The notes beneath the pieces are model-generated. The model was given only the letters and a program-made list of their open reading frames with translations. It was not told the DNA's origin and did no database searches. Of a DNA stretch of 64,000 nt, positions 33,201 through 41,695 are shown in pieces; the first letter of the stretch is position 1; every line of letters starts with the position of its first letter. The position numbers and the translations under genes were made by a program. Source of the stretch: Sphingomonadales bacterium (GTDB lineage: Bacteria > Pseudomonadota > Alphaproteobacteria > Sphingomonadales > Sphingomonadaceae); assembly GCA_016704425.1 (NCBI GenBank), contig JADJAC010000002.1, forward strand, positions 186,001-250,000, read 5' to 3'.

Positions 33201-33563
33201 TTCCGCGTCTGCCCCGATCATTTCGACGCCGTATTTTTCCAAGGTGCCATCATTGAACAGTGCCAGTGCCGTGTTGAGTGCAGTCTGCCCGCCCATCGTC
33301 GGCAAAACAGCGTCTGGTCGTTCCTTTTCGATGATCCGCGCCACGACACCGGGCGTGATCGGTTCGACATAGGTCGCGTCCGCCAGTTCCGGATCGGTCA
33401 TGATCGTCGCCGGGTTGGAATTCACCAGAATGATGCGATAGCCCTCTTCCTTGAGAGCTTTAACGGCCTGCGTACCCGAATAATCGAACTCGCACGCCTG
33501 CCCGATCACGATGGGTCCGGCGCCGATGATGAGGATGGAGGATATGTCAGTGCGTTTAGGCAT
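30228..33563 (-). CDS. carB: Carbamoyl-phosphate synthase, large subunit
   Basis: Makes carbamoyl phosphate for pyrimidine and arginine synthesis with ammonia from CarA. At 1111 residues it has the full repeated layout: an N-terminal carboxyphosphate ATP-grasp half (MGGTGGGVAYNRDEF near residue 177), a second half with VLGGRAMEIVDTQAQLEN near 755, the oligomerisation domain between, and a C-terminal allosteric MGS-like domain (AVCATGGTADYLAKQGISVE). The start overlaps the stop of the interposed lipoprotein gene by one base (TAATG). Confidence 0.97.
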   Translation of the reverse strand: MPKRTDISSILIIGAGPIVIGQACEFDYSGTQAVKALKEEGYRIILVNSNPATIMTDPELADATYVEPITPGVVARIIEKERPDAVLPTMGGQTALNTALALFNDGTLEKYGVEMIGADAEAIDKAEDRMKFREAMTKIGLESARSGIAHSVEDALAVLERTGLPAIIRPSFTMGGTGGGVAYNRDEFIQIVTGGLDASPTTEVLIEESLIGWKEYEMEVVRDRNDNAIIICSIENVDPMGVHTGDSITVAPALTLTDKEYQIMRNASIACLREIGVETGGSNVQFAVNPKDGRLIVIEMNPRVSRSSALASKATGFPIAKVAAKLAVGYTLDEIDNDITGATPASFEPTIDYVVTKIPRFAFEKFKGAEPLLSTAMKSVGEVMAIGRNIHESMQKALRGLETGLAGFNYVDSLKGASRDDLIAELSRPTPDRLLVAAQCLREGMTVAEINAIAKYDPWFLERIAEIVAAEKNVAANGLPQDAEGLRRLKAMGFSDKRLAFLALESANLPGGMGRAVAHGSGLIAETVRAMTGGVTEAQVRALRHKLGVRPVFKRIDTCAAEFEAKTPYMYSTYEAPSFGMPECEAQPSDREKIVILGGGPNRIGQGIEFDYCCCHACFALSDTGYETIMVNCNPETVSTDYDTSDRLYFEPLTAEDVLEILHVEQQKGKLKGVIVQFGGQTPLNLAKALEEAGIPILGTSPDAIDLAEDRERFAALVNKLGLKQPENGIARSRDEAIAVAEAIGYPVLMRPSYVLGGRAMEIVDTQAQLENYIQTAVLVSGESPVLIDRYLRDAIEVDVDAIADGDDVVVAGILQHIEEAGVHSGDSACSLPPYSLPAEIIAEIRTQAEALARALSVRGLMNIQFAIKDGEVYLIEVNPRASRTVPFVAKAIGAPIAKIAARVMAGEKLKDLPKINLDIDYIAVKEAVFPFARFPGVDPVLSPEMKSTGEVMGIDQDFAMAFAKAQMGGGTMLPDSGKLFVSVKDSDKIVILPAVKQAVELGFAVCATGGTADYLAKQGISVERVNKVAQGRPHIVDKIKDGEIDLIFNTTEGWQSLKDSESLRRSALMGKIPYFTTASASVAAAQGIAALRSRKLEVRTLQSYHSSSAR

Positions 33564-33844
33564 TAGTTGACCTCAGATCCTGTCGGCGGTTCAGAGATCA
33601 GGCCGACGCGACCGACAAGACCTCGCTTCTGCATCTCGGTGATAATGCATCCCACCTTGTTGTATGCGGGCGGGGGATTTGCATTTATGCGAACTTCATT
33701 GTCGACAAACTTCAGACTGCCAGATGGCAAACCGCACATGCGCTCCACGATCTTTGCTTTCTTGGCAAACGCATCTGGGACGGCTTTTGATTTTTCGGTG
33801 CAGGACGTCAGCACGATCAGCAAGGAAGCTGCAACCTTCATCAT
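33563..33844 (-). CDS. Small putative lipoprotein between carA and carB
   Basis: Product of 93 residues: MMKVAASLLIVLTSC is a short signal with a lipobox LTSC (Cys at residue 15), then a charged mature part (KAVPDAFAKKAKIVERMC). Later parts read VDNEVRINANPPPAYNKVG and CIITEMQKRGLVGRVGLISE. The two cysteines of the mature part (MCGL, GCII) could form a disulfide. Overlaps of four bases with the carA stop and one with the carB start show it is translated as part of the car operon. I know no family for it. Confidence 0.7.
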   Translation of the reverse strand: MMKVAASLLIVLTSCTEKSKAVPDAFAKKAKIVERMCGLPSGSLKFVDNEVRINANPPPAYNKVGCIITEMQKRGLVGRVGLISEPPTGSEVN

Positions 33845-35004
33845 CCCAACATCCCTACAAATCGCTCGAACAGATAATGGCTGTCCTGCGGTCCGGGCGA
33901 TGCTTCCGGATGATATTGCACACTGAATGCAGGCTGATCCGTAAGCTCGAAACCGCAATTGCTCCCGTCGAACAGGCTCACATGCGTCGCGCGTGCGTTG
34001 GCGGGGAGCGTTTCGGCGTCGACCGCGAAGCCGTGGTTCATGCTCGTGATTTCAACAGCACCGTCGGCAAGGCGCTTGACCGGGTGGTTCGCTCCGCGAT
34101 GGCCCTGGAACATCTTGATTGTCTTCGCGCCGACCGCGAGGCCGAGCATCTGGTGGCCAAGGCAGATACCGAACAGCGGCTTCTTTGTTTCGAGCCACTT
34201 TTGGATCATCGGTACAGAATACTCTCCGGTCGCAGCAGGGTCTCCGGGGCCGTTAGAGAGGAACAGACCGTCCGGCTTGTGCGCCATGATGTCGTCAAAA
34301 CTGGCGGTCGCCGGAACGACCGTGACCTGCGCGCCGGCATCGATCAGGTTGCGCAGGATGTTGCGCTTGATCCCGTAATCAATGGCAACAACCTTCGGCC
34401 CTTCTGGATTGGCGCTGTGCGCTGCATAGCCCTGCCCCAGCGTCCATAAACCGTCATCCCAGCCATAGGACTGCAGGGTCGTGACATCTTTGGCGAGATC
34501 CATGCCTTCAAGCCCCGGCCAGGCCTTTGCCTCCGCCAGCAAGGCAGGAATATTGAACTTGCCGGTGGCGGAATGCGCGATGACGCCATTCGGGGCACCG
34601 GACAGCCTGATCTTGCGGGTGAGCGCGCGCGTATCAATGCCGGAAAGGCCAATCCGCCCGTTTGCCCTCATCCAGGCATCGAAATGCTGGACACTGCGGA
34701 AATTGGAAGGATCCGTCACATCCTGGCGGACAATCGCGCCAAGGGCATGGGGATTGAGCGCCTCTATATCTTCCGGATTCGTCCCGACATTGCCGATGTG
34801 GGGAAATGTGAAGTTGATGATCTGACCGGCATAGGAGGGGTCGGTCATGATCTCCTGATACCCGGTCATCGCCGTGTTGAAGCAGACTTCGCCGACCTTG
34901 TGGCCCTCAGCGCCAAAACCCTTGCCCCAGACGATCTCACCTGAGGCCAGAACCAATACCCCCGTCGCTCCTGCAGGCGCGCGCGAAGAGGTGGGGTCGG
35001 CCAT
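33841..35004 (-). CDS. carA: Carbamoyl-phosphate synthase, small (glutaminase) subunit
   Basis: Provides ammonia from glutamine to CarB. 387 residues from the ATG at 35004 (MADPTSSRAPAGATGVLVLA); an earlier frame to 35082 is less likely. The N-terminal domain has CFNTAMTGYQEIMTDPSYAG. The class I glutaminase motif is LFGICLGHQMLGLA (catalytic Cys), and the His/Glu pair is in QYHPEASPGPQD near the C-terminus. It is the first gene of the carA-lipoprotein-carB operon and is divergent from yqeY. Confidence 0.95.
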   Translation of the reverse strand: MADPTSSRAPAGATGVLVLASGEIVWGKGFGAEGHKVGEVCFNTAMTGYQEIMTDPSYAGQIINFTFPHIGNVGTNPEDIEALNPHALGAIVRQDVTDPSNFRSVQHFDAWMRANGRIGLSGIDTRALTRKIRLSGAPNGVIAHSATGKFNIPALLAEAKAWPGLEGMDLAKDVTTLQSYGWDDGLWTLGQGYAAHSANPEGPKVVAIDYGIKRNILRNLIDAGAQVTVVPATASFDDIMAHKPDGLFLSNGPGDPAATGEYSVPMIQKWLETKKPLFGICLGHQMLGLAVGAKTIKMFQGHRGANHPVKRLADGAVEITSMNHGFAVDAETLPANARATHVSLFDGSNCGFELTDQPAFSVQYHPEASPGPQDSHYLFERFVGMLG

Positions 35005-35140
35005 GATGGGGTCGCTCCGAAACAGGGGTTGTAACAATGTCGTTAAGAGCCGTCCGCTAGAGACGGCAGGCCGCAGCGTCAATCTGTTAAAACTGAAAAT
35101 CTCGCGCTATGAGTGTTCTTTCCCGATTTTGAGAGACAAT

Positions 35141-35593
35141 ATGATTCGCGAGCGTATCCAAGCCGCGCAGGTGGAGGCCATGAAGGCCCGCGATGTGCAG
35201 AAAACCGCCACAATCCGCCTGATGATGGCGGCCATCAAGAATCGCGACATCGAGGCGCGTACAGGCAAGGCCCCCGCTGATGATGACACTCTGGTCGTCG
35301 AAGTGCTGCAAAAAATGGTGAAGCAACGCCGCGAATCGATTGAAATGTTCACGCAGGGCGGACGTCAGGAACTGGCCGACAATGAAGCGGCAGAAGTTGC
35401 CGTGATCGAGACCTTCCTGCCGCAGCAGTTGAGCGAGGCCGAAACTTTGGCGCTGATTGAAGGAATCAAGACTGAGGTGGGAGCCGCAAGTGTGAAAGAC
35501 ATGGGCAAGGTGATGGCACTGCTCAAGGAACGTCATGCCAGTGCGCTGGACATGAGCAAGGCAAGCGGGCTGGTCAAGGCCGCGCTGTCCTGA
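35141..35593 (+). CDS. GatB/YqeY domain protein
   Basis: Small helical protein of 150 residues with the YqeY domain found at the C-terminus of GatB (MIRERIQAAQVEAMKARDVQ, LVVEVLQKMVKQRRESIEMF, IETFLPQQLSEAE). The stand-alone form is usually encoded just upstream of dnaG in alphaproteobacteria, as here (four-base gap). It probably interacts with tRNA or amidotransferase components, though its role is not settled. The ATG at 35141 is preceded by GAGAG. Confidence 0.9.
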   Translation: MIRERIQAAQVEAMKARDVQKTATIRLMMAAIKNRDIEARTGKAPADDDTLVVEVLQKMVKQRRESIEMFTQGGRQELADNEAAEVAVIETFLPQQLSEAETLALIEGIKTEVGAASVKDMGKVMALLKERHASALDMSKASGLVKAALS

Positions 35594-35597
35594 ACCG

Positions 35598-37424
35598 GTG
35601 ACACTTTCCCCGCAATGGCTTGACGAACTGCGTGCGCGGACCCTGCTGTCCGCGCTGATCGGCCGGACAGTGAAGATCACCAAGGCGGGACGAGAGTTCC
35701 GGGGCTGCTGCCCTTTCCACAATGAAAAGACACCCAGTTTCTACGTTAACGACGAAAAGGGTTTCTACCATTGCTTTGGCTGTTCCGCGCACGGAGACGC
35801 CATCCGCTGGATGACGGACCAGCGCGGCCTGCCCTTCATGGACGCGATCAAGGAACTGGCGCAGGCCGCCGGGATGGAGGTGCCTGCAGCCGATCCGCGC
35901 GCCGCCGAACGGGCAGCGCGTGCAAATTCGCTTTATGACGTCATGACCGCAGCAGCGGAATGGTTTTCGCAAGTATTACAAGGCATTGAGGGCGCCGAAG
36001 CACGTGCCTATCTTGAAAGACGCGGGCTACGGCAGGAGTGGATTACCACGTTCGGCATTGGCTTTGCTCCCGACTCAAAGTCGAAGCTGAAGACTGCGCT
36101 GAACCGCTTTGGCGTGGACAAGCTTGTCGAGGCAGGCCTGCTGATTTCTGTCGATGACAAGGACCCCTATGACCGGTTTCGGGGCCGGATCATGATCCCC
36201 ATCCGTGATCCACGCGGACGCGTCATTGCCTTTGGCGGTCGAATCCTTGGCGCAGGCGAGCCCAAATATCTGAATTCCCCTGACACACCATTGTTTGACA
36301 AGGGGCGCACACTTTACAACCTGGATCGTGCCGCGACGGCCTCCCGCAAGACGGGCCGGATCATTGTCGTCGAAGGCTATATGGACGTGATTGCACTTGC
36401 TCAGGCCGGCATTGGCGATGCAGTCGCGCCGCTTGGCACAGCGCTGACCGAGCACCAGATCGAGCGGCTTTGGCGGCTGGCCGATGTTCCGATCCTGTGT
36501 TTTGATGGGGATTCGGCCGGGCAGAAGGCAGGCTTGAGAGCGGCTCTGCGCGCCCTGCCCCACCTTGCGCCTGCCAAGTCCCTCGCCTTTGCGGCACTCC
36601 CAAAAGGGCAGGATCCCGATGATGTGGTCAGCAAGGGCGGACCGCGGGCCATGGATGTTCTGCTCGCCCAAACGGAGCCGCTTGTAGACCTGATCTGGCG
36701 CTCGGAAATCGAAGCGGCTCCATTGCGTACACCCGAAGATCGCGCCGGTTTCAGACAACGGCTTAACAACCACGCCCAGGCCATTGGTCATGGCGATGTT
36801 CGTGGACAGTATCTGGCGGAATTCCGATCGCGCTTTGATGCGCAGTTCAACGCGCAGCCCGCGCCGCGCGGTCGATCCTTCGGGAATCAGAAATTCCAGC
36901 CCGAACGGCCTGTAAGCACCAAGACACGCTTGATCGGCGGAGGCGGCGTAGCGCCCGTTTTTGCTCGGGCAATTCTCGCCGGACTCCTGCGCCATCCCGC
37001 GATGATCCTGACTTGCGGCGATGCGCTGTCACTGCTTTTGATCGACGATCCGGATCTCGATCAATTGCGTCTGATTCTGCTTGATGCAGCATATGATGGG
37101 GTAATGCTTGATTCTGACGCCCTAGTGCCCATATGCGACTCGGCAGGTTTGGGAGAACTTGCCGCTAGCCTCATGGATTCAAACGGGCTTGCCTTTTCGT
37201 TCACGCGGAGGCAGGCCGATGCCGAAATTGCGCGACGCGATCTCGGCATGGCCATCGAGGCTTTGGCAGCTCGCCCCGCTCTTGATGCAGCGTTAGCCGC
37301 AGCAACAGCGAGGCTTGCGGAAAAGTGGGACGAAAGCGGCTTTGCCGAGCAGATGAGACTGGTTGAGGCTTTGGGTGATGCAGACCGCAGGCTGGCAGCT
37401 CTTGCTCAGGGCGAAGAAGAATAA
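35598..37424 (+). CDS. dnaG: DNA primase
   Basis: Synthesises RNA primers for DNA replication. The 608-residue protein has the N-terminal zinc-ribbon (CCPFHNEKTPSFYVNDEKGF, then YHCFGCSAHGDAIRWM), a TOPRIM domain (IVVEGYMDVIALAQAGIGDA, then ILCFDGDSAGQKAG), and a C-terminal helicase-binding part from about residue 440. The start is a GTG at 35598. It is located between yqeY and rpoD, the classic macromolecular-synthesis operon. Confidence 0.95.
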   Translation: MTLSPQWLDELRARTLLSALIGRTVKITKAGREFRGCCPFHNEKTPSFYVNDEKGFYHCFGCSAHGDAIRWMTDQRGLPFMDAIKELAQAAGMEVPAADPRAAERAARANSLYDVMTAAAEWFSQVLQGIEGAEARAYLERRGLRQEWITTFGIGFAPDSKSKLKTALNRFGVDKLVEAGLLISVDDKDPYDRFRGRIMIPIRDPRGRVIAFGGRILGAGEPKYLNSPDTPLFDKGRTLYNLDRAATASRKTGRIIVVEGYMDVIALAQAGIGDAVAPLGTALTEHQIERLWRLADVPILCFDGDSAGQKAGLRAALRALPHLAPAKSLAFAALPKGQDPDDVVSKGGPRAMDVLLAQTEPLVDLIWRSEIEAAPLRTPEDRAGFRQRLNNHAQAIGHGDVRGQYLAEFRSRFDAQFNAQPAPRGRSFGNQKFQPERPVSTKTRLIGGGGVAPVFARAILAGLLRHPAMILTCGDALSLLLIDDPDLDQLRLILLDAAYDGVMLDSDALVPICDSAGLGELAASLMDSNGLAFSFTRRQADAEIARRDLGMAIEALAARPALDAALAAATARLAEKWDESGFAEQMRLVEALGDADRRLAALAQGEEE

Positions 37425-37444
37425 ACAAGGGACGTAACAGTTAC

Positions 37445-39493
37445 ATGACCAAAGAAGCAGAAGCAGCGGAATTGTCGGAGAAGCCGGAAAGCGGCGATGC
37501 TCCGCTGATCGACCTCAATGAAGCATCGGTCAAGAAGCTGCTCGCTCGCGCCAAAAAGCGTGGATACATTACATATGACGAACTGAACGCGGCCTTGCCG
37601 CAGGATGTGATGTCGTCCGACCAGATCGAGGATATTACAGCCGCGATCAATGAAATGGGCGTCAACATCGTCGAAAACGACGAGGCGCTCGACGATGGTG
37701 AAGAAGCCGAGCCTGAAGAGGAAATCGAAGCGGTCGATCAGACCGACGGCGTTGGCTCTGAATCCGTAGGTGACAAGAAAAAGGAAACGGTCGATCGCAC
37801 CGACGACCCCGTGCGCATGTACCTGCGCGAAATGGGAGCCGTGGAACTGTTGAGCCGCGAAGGCGAAATTGCAATTGCCAAGCGTATCGAGGCTGGTCGC
37901 GACACGATGATTCTCGGCCTTTGCGAAAGTCCGATCACCTTCAATGCCATCATCGAGTGGTCGACCGCGCTCAACGAAGGGACAATGCAGCTGCGCGAGA
38001 TTCTCGATCTCGACGCAATGCTTTCAAAGGATCCCGCTCCTGAATCGCTCACCGAGGAAGGTGAAGTCGCGGAAGACGGCGAAATTTCCGAGAAGACCGC
38101 CGGTCCTTCCTACAAGGAAGAGGAAGATGTCGAGGAAGAAGCATCGACCGACGATGAGGATGATGTCGAAGGTTCATTGACGGAACGGCGTGCGAAGCGG
38201 CCAACGGATGACGATGATGAAGACAACACCTTGTCGCTTGCGCAAATGGAAGAGACTCTGAAGCCAGCTGCACTTGAAAAATTTGCGGCCATTACGTCCT
38301 TGTTCAAGAAGTTTTCAAAGGTCCAGGCGGCACGCATCGAGGCATTGTCGGTTGGCAACGATTTCCCGAAATCGGACGAAAACAAATACCAGAAACTCCG
38401 CGAAGACCTGACCGGCCTCGTCGAAAGCGTTCAGTTCCATGGCGCGAAGATCGAGTATCTGGTTGATCAGCTTTATGCGTTCAATCGTCGCCTGACCGCA
38501 CTCGGCGGGCAGATGTTGCGGCTTGCCGAACGTCACAAAGTGCCGCGCAAGAGTTTCCTTGACAGCTACATGGGTCATGAACTTGACGAAAACTGGCTGG
38601 AAAACGCCAGATCGACGGACAAGAAATGGGCTGCCTTTGCTGAAGCTGAAATCGATGCCGTTGAGCGTATTCGCGCGGAAATTGCCGAAATCTCCCAGGC
38701 GACGGGCATGTCTCTCATGGAGTTTCGCCGGATCGTCAACATGGTCCAGAAAGGTGAGCGCGAGGCCCGCATCGCAAAGAAGGAAATGGTCGAGGCGAAC
38801 CTGCGCCTTGTGATCTCAATTGCTAAAAAATATACAAACCGTGGATTGCAATTCCTTGATCTTATTCAGGAAGGCAATATCGGCCTGATGAAGGCGGTCG
38901 ACAAGTTCGAGTATCGCCGTGGCTATAAATTCTCGACCTATGCGACCTGGTGGATCCGGCAGGCGATCACGCGATCGATTGCGGATCAGGCCCGCACCAT
39001 CCGCATTCCGGTGCATATGATCGAGACGATCAACAAGCTTGTCCGCACCAGCCGTCAGTTCCTCCATGAAAGCGGCCGCGAACCGACGCCCGAGGAAATG
39101 GCCGAACGCCTGTCGATGCCGCTCGAAAAGGTTCGCAAGGTGATGAAGATCGCCAAGGAACCGATCAGCCTCGAAACGCCGATCGGCGATGAAGAAGATT
39201 CGCATCTGGGCGACTTTATCGAAGACAAGAACGCAGTCATTCCCGTCGATGCTGCGATTCAGGCCAATCTGAAGGAAACTGTTACACGAGTCCTGGCCAG
39301 TCTTACGCCGCGCGAGGAGCGCGTGTTGCGGATGCGATTCGGCATCGGGATGAACACGGACCACACGCTTGAAGAAGTCGGTCAGCAGTTCAGCGTGACG
39401 CGCGAACGAATCCGCCAGATCGAGGCAAAAGCACTGCGCAAGCTCAAACATCCAAGCCGCAGCCGCAAAATGCGGAGCTTCCTCGACCAATAG
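37445..39493 (+). CDS. rpoD: RNA polymerase primary sigma factor
   Basis: Major sigma-70. 682 residues with the full set of regions. Region 1.1 is near the start (LNEASVKKLLARAKKRGYIT), followed by a long acidic non-conserved stretch with many E/D runs (about residues 80-260), typical of alphaproteobacterial RpoD. Region 2 is the segment EANLRLVISIAKKYTNRGLQ and YKFSTYATWWIRQAITRSI. Region 4 ends with the helix-turn-helix VTRERIRQIEAKALRKLKHP. It starts 20 bases after dnaG, so the two are one transcript. Confidence 0.97.
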   Translation: MTKEAEAAELSEKPESGDAPLIDLNEASVKKLLARAKKRGYITYDELNAALPQDVMSSDQIEDITAAINEMGVNIVENDEALDDGEEAEPEEEIEAVDQTDGVGSESVGDKKKETVDRTDDPVRMYLREMGAVELLSREGEIAIAKRIEAGRDTMILGLCESPITFNAIIEWSTALNEGTMQLREILDLDAMLSKDPAPESLTEEGEVAEDGEISEKTAGPSYKEEEDVEEEASTDDEDDVEGSLTERRAKRPTDDDDEDNTLSLAQMEETLKPAALEKFAAITSLFKKFSKVQAARIEALSVGNDFPKSDENKYQKLREDLTGLVESVQFHGAKIEYLVDQLYAFNRRLTALGGQMLRLAERHKVPRKSFLDSYMGHELDENWLENARSTDKKWAAFAEAEIDAVERIRAEIAEISQATGMSLMEFRRIVNMVQKGEREARIAKKEMVEANLRLVISIAKKYTNRGLQFLDLIQEGNIGLMKAVDKFEYRRGYKFSTYATWWIRQAITRSIADQARTIRIPVHMIETINKLVRTSRQFLHESGREPTPEEMAERLSMPLEKVRKVMKIAKEPISLETPIGDEEDSHLGDFIEDKNAVIPVDAAIQANLKETVTRVLASLTPREERVLRMRFGIGMNTDHTLEEVGQQFSVTRERIRQIEAKALRKLKHPSRSRKMRSFLDQ

Positions 39494-39632
39494 TGGGTTT
39501 TCCGTGACGGGACCATCCCGTGACCAACTCCCTAACGCGTTGTAAACCCTGTTTTTACGTGCTTCGTATAGGCCGGTGCCCTTAGGCAGTGTCGAACAGG
39601 TGTTCCTGTGCATTGCCGGTAAGGGAAGTATT

Positions 39633-40304
39633 ATGGCGAGTATCGCACCAAGTCTGCCAGACAAAAGGCCAGATACGGACGTTTTGTCACAGCTTGTGGC
39701 CGCCGAAGGCACGGGATCGCACCTCTATGCGGCGAGCGTTGAACTGCTGAGCGGCCGGTTCGCGACTCGCAACCTTGCCGACGCTGTGCATTATTTGAGC
39801 ACGCTGCACGGCCGAAATCCCGGAGTCGTAGACCACGCAGCATTGCGCACTGCACATGAAGCCGCGCGCCAATGGATGTTGCAAACGATCAACAGCTTCG
39901 TCGTGGAACGAAACTATCTGACGAAACTGGCAGTGGCGGTGGGTCCGCTGCCGTCAACACCGGGGCAGGCCGAAAGCGAAAGCGCGGTTGTCGGTCAACG
40001 CCACGCCCTTGAAATGCTTGCACAATCGGATCGGGACGGCTGCGCTATCGGTGCTGCAATCGGACTCGTCCTCGATTGGACCTCAATCCGCGGGTTGTTG
40101 AATGTCGCGGCTGATCGCGTTGGTGTCGAAATGCCGGAGTGTACCCTTCCCTCTCCGGCTGCGTGTCACGAACTTGTCGTTGCGCTCGCCAAATCTCCTG
40201 GGGTCGAGCGCGCAATGGCATTCGGCTGTGCCCAATTGATTGGCCAGCATCGTGGCCTTTGGGACCTGCTCGAGGCTCGCCAACTCGCGCGCACAGATTA
40301 TTGA
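39633..40304 (+). CDS. Unknown conserved protein, 223 residues
   Basis: Soluble alpha-helical protein starting MASIAPSLPDKRPDTDVLSQ; an ATG at 39633 with AAGGGAAG upstream is preferred to an in-frame start at 39576. Conserved-looking parts are HYLSTLHGRNPGVVDHAALR and ALEMLAQSDRDGCAIGAAIG. The C-terminus has AFGCAQLIGQHRGLWDLLEA. It resembles a sphingomonad-specific family (DUF6975-like, from memory). It has its own promoter region downstream of rpoD; function unknown. Confidence 0.65.
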   Translation: MASIAPSLPDKRPDTDVLSQLVAAEGTGSHLYAASVELLSGRFATRNLADAVHYLSTLHGRNPGVVDHAALRTAHEAARQWMLQTINSFVVERNYLTKLAVAVGPLPSTPGQAESESAVVGQRHALEMLAQSDRDGCAIGAAIGLVLDWTSIRGLLNVAADRVGVEMPECTLPSPAACHELVVALAKSPGVERAMAFGCAQLIGQHRGLWDLLEARQLARTDY

Positions 40305-40412
40305 ACGCCTGACCGGTCGGGTTGGCCTATCGACTTTAAGGCTTGCGCCGCCCGGAAAGCCTGCTTATCGCCGGACGTGACTTTACGTTCACGTCAAGAG
40401 CAAGGGCTGGCA

Positions 40413-41258
40413 ATGCGTTTTTCAGGCACTCAGGATTATGTGGCAACCGACGATCTCAAGGTTGCGGTGAATGCGGCAATAACGCTTCGGCGGCCCTTGC
40501 TGGTGAAAGGTGAACCCGGCACCGGCAAGACCGTGCTGGCCGAGGAAATTGCCAAGGCGGTCAATGCCCCCTTGATCTCCTGGAATATCAAGAGCTCGAC
40601 CAAGGCCCATCAGGGTCTGTACGAATATGACGCGGTCGCGCGTCTGCGCGATGGTCAATTGGGTGATGAACGCGTCCACGACATCAAGAATTACATCAAG
40701 AAGGGCAAACTTTGGGAAGCATTCACTGCACCGGAGCTGCCCGTCCTGCTGATCGATGAAATCGACAAGGCTGACATCGAGTTCCCGAACGACCTGTTGC
40801 AGGAACTCGATCGCATGAGCTTCGATGTTTATGAAACCCACGAAACGATTACGGCGAAGGACCGCCCGATCGTGGTCATTACGTCGAACAACGAAAAGGA
40901 ACTGCCCGACGCTTTCCTGCGTCGCTGCTTTTTCCATTACATCAAATTCCCTGACAGAGATACGATGCAAGCCATTGTTGATGTTCACTTTCCGGGAATT
41001 CAGAAGATCCTGGTCTCAAAGGCAATGGACGTGTTCTATGAAGTGCGCGAAGTCCCGGGCCTCAAGAAGAAGCCATCGACCAGCGAGTTGCTCGACTGGC
41101 TTAAACTACTCCTCGCCGAGGATATGCCACTGGATGTCCTTCAGTCCCGCGATCCATCCAAGGCGATCCCGCCGCTTCACGGCGCCTTGCTCAAAAACGA
41201 GCAAGATGTGATGCTGTTTGAGCGGCTCGCATTCATGTCGCGGCGGCAACAGGGGTAA
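40413..41258 (+). CDS. MoxR-family AAA+ ATPase
   Basis: MoxR ATPases work as chaperones for assembly of cofactor or protein complexes, usually with a VWA protein. The 281 residues have Walker A LLVKGEPGTGKTVLAEEIAK near residue 28, Walker B PVLLIDEIDKADIEF near 114 and sensor-type VVITSNNEKELPDAFLRRCF. The ATG at 40413 gives the conserved start MRFSGTQDYVATDDLK; an in-frame GTG at 40377 exists. It is upstream of the CoxE-like gene with the GFA gene in between. Confidence 0.9.
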   Translation: MRFSGTQDYVATDDLKVAVNAAITLRRPLLVKGEPGTGKTVLAEEIAKAVNAPLISWNIKSSTKAHQGLYEYDAVARLRDGQLGDERVHDIKNYIKKGKLWEAFTAPELPVLLIDEIDKADIEFPNDLLQELDRMSFDVYETHETITAKDRPIVVITSNNEKELPDAFLRRCFFHYIKFPDRDTMQAIVDVHFPGIQKILVSKAMDVFYEVREVPGLKKKPSTSELLDWLKLLLAEDMPLDVLQSRDPSKAIPPLHGALLKNEQDVMLFERLAFMSRRQQG

Positions 41259-41269
41259 GGGGAACGGCA

Positions 41270-41692
41270 ATGACCTATACTGGTCGATGCGCTTGCGATG
41301 CTGTCCAAATTTCAATCAGCGCAGAGGCCGTTGGGGTGCGCCAGTGCTGGTGCCGCCATTGTCAACAACTTGCGGCTGGTCAGGCGACGACGAATGCATT
41401 TTTTCCGGCTGATGCGATACAATCTGCAGGTGACATAAAGTGGAACGAGCACCAGGCAGAGAGCGGCAACACCCTTCATTGGGGCTTCTGCCCGGAATGT
41501 GGCACGCAGTTGTTTGCCTATTCATCCGCTCGACCGCAAATGAGGGTCGTCCGCATTGGAGCAATTGACAGGCCGCATGGGCTCAAGCCGCTGGCGACGA
41601 TTTGGACCGATGAAGCGCCGGAGTGGGCGGTCTTTCCTCCGGAACTGGAACGCCACCCGCGTCAGCCGCCCGCCCCGCCATCAAAGGGTTGA
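41270..41692 (+). CDS. GFA-family zinc protein
   Basis: Small zinc-binding protein of the glutathione-dependent formaldehyde-activating family; many members lack proven activity. Cysteine pairs are in GRCACDAVQ, CWCRHCQQL and CPECGTQLFAY, which fit the two zinc sites. 140 residues. It lies 11 bases after the MoxR gene and three before the VWA gene, so it is inserted in a usually contiguous pair. Substrate unknown. Confidence 0.85.
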   Translation: MTYTGRCACDAVQISISAEAVGVRQCWCRHCQQLAAGQATTNAFFPADAIQSAGDIKWNEHQAESGNTLHWGFCPECGTQLFAYSSARPQMRVVRIGAIDRPHGLKPLATIWTDEAPEWAVFPPELERHPRQPPAPPSKG

Positions 41693-41695
41693 ACA

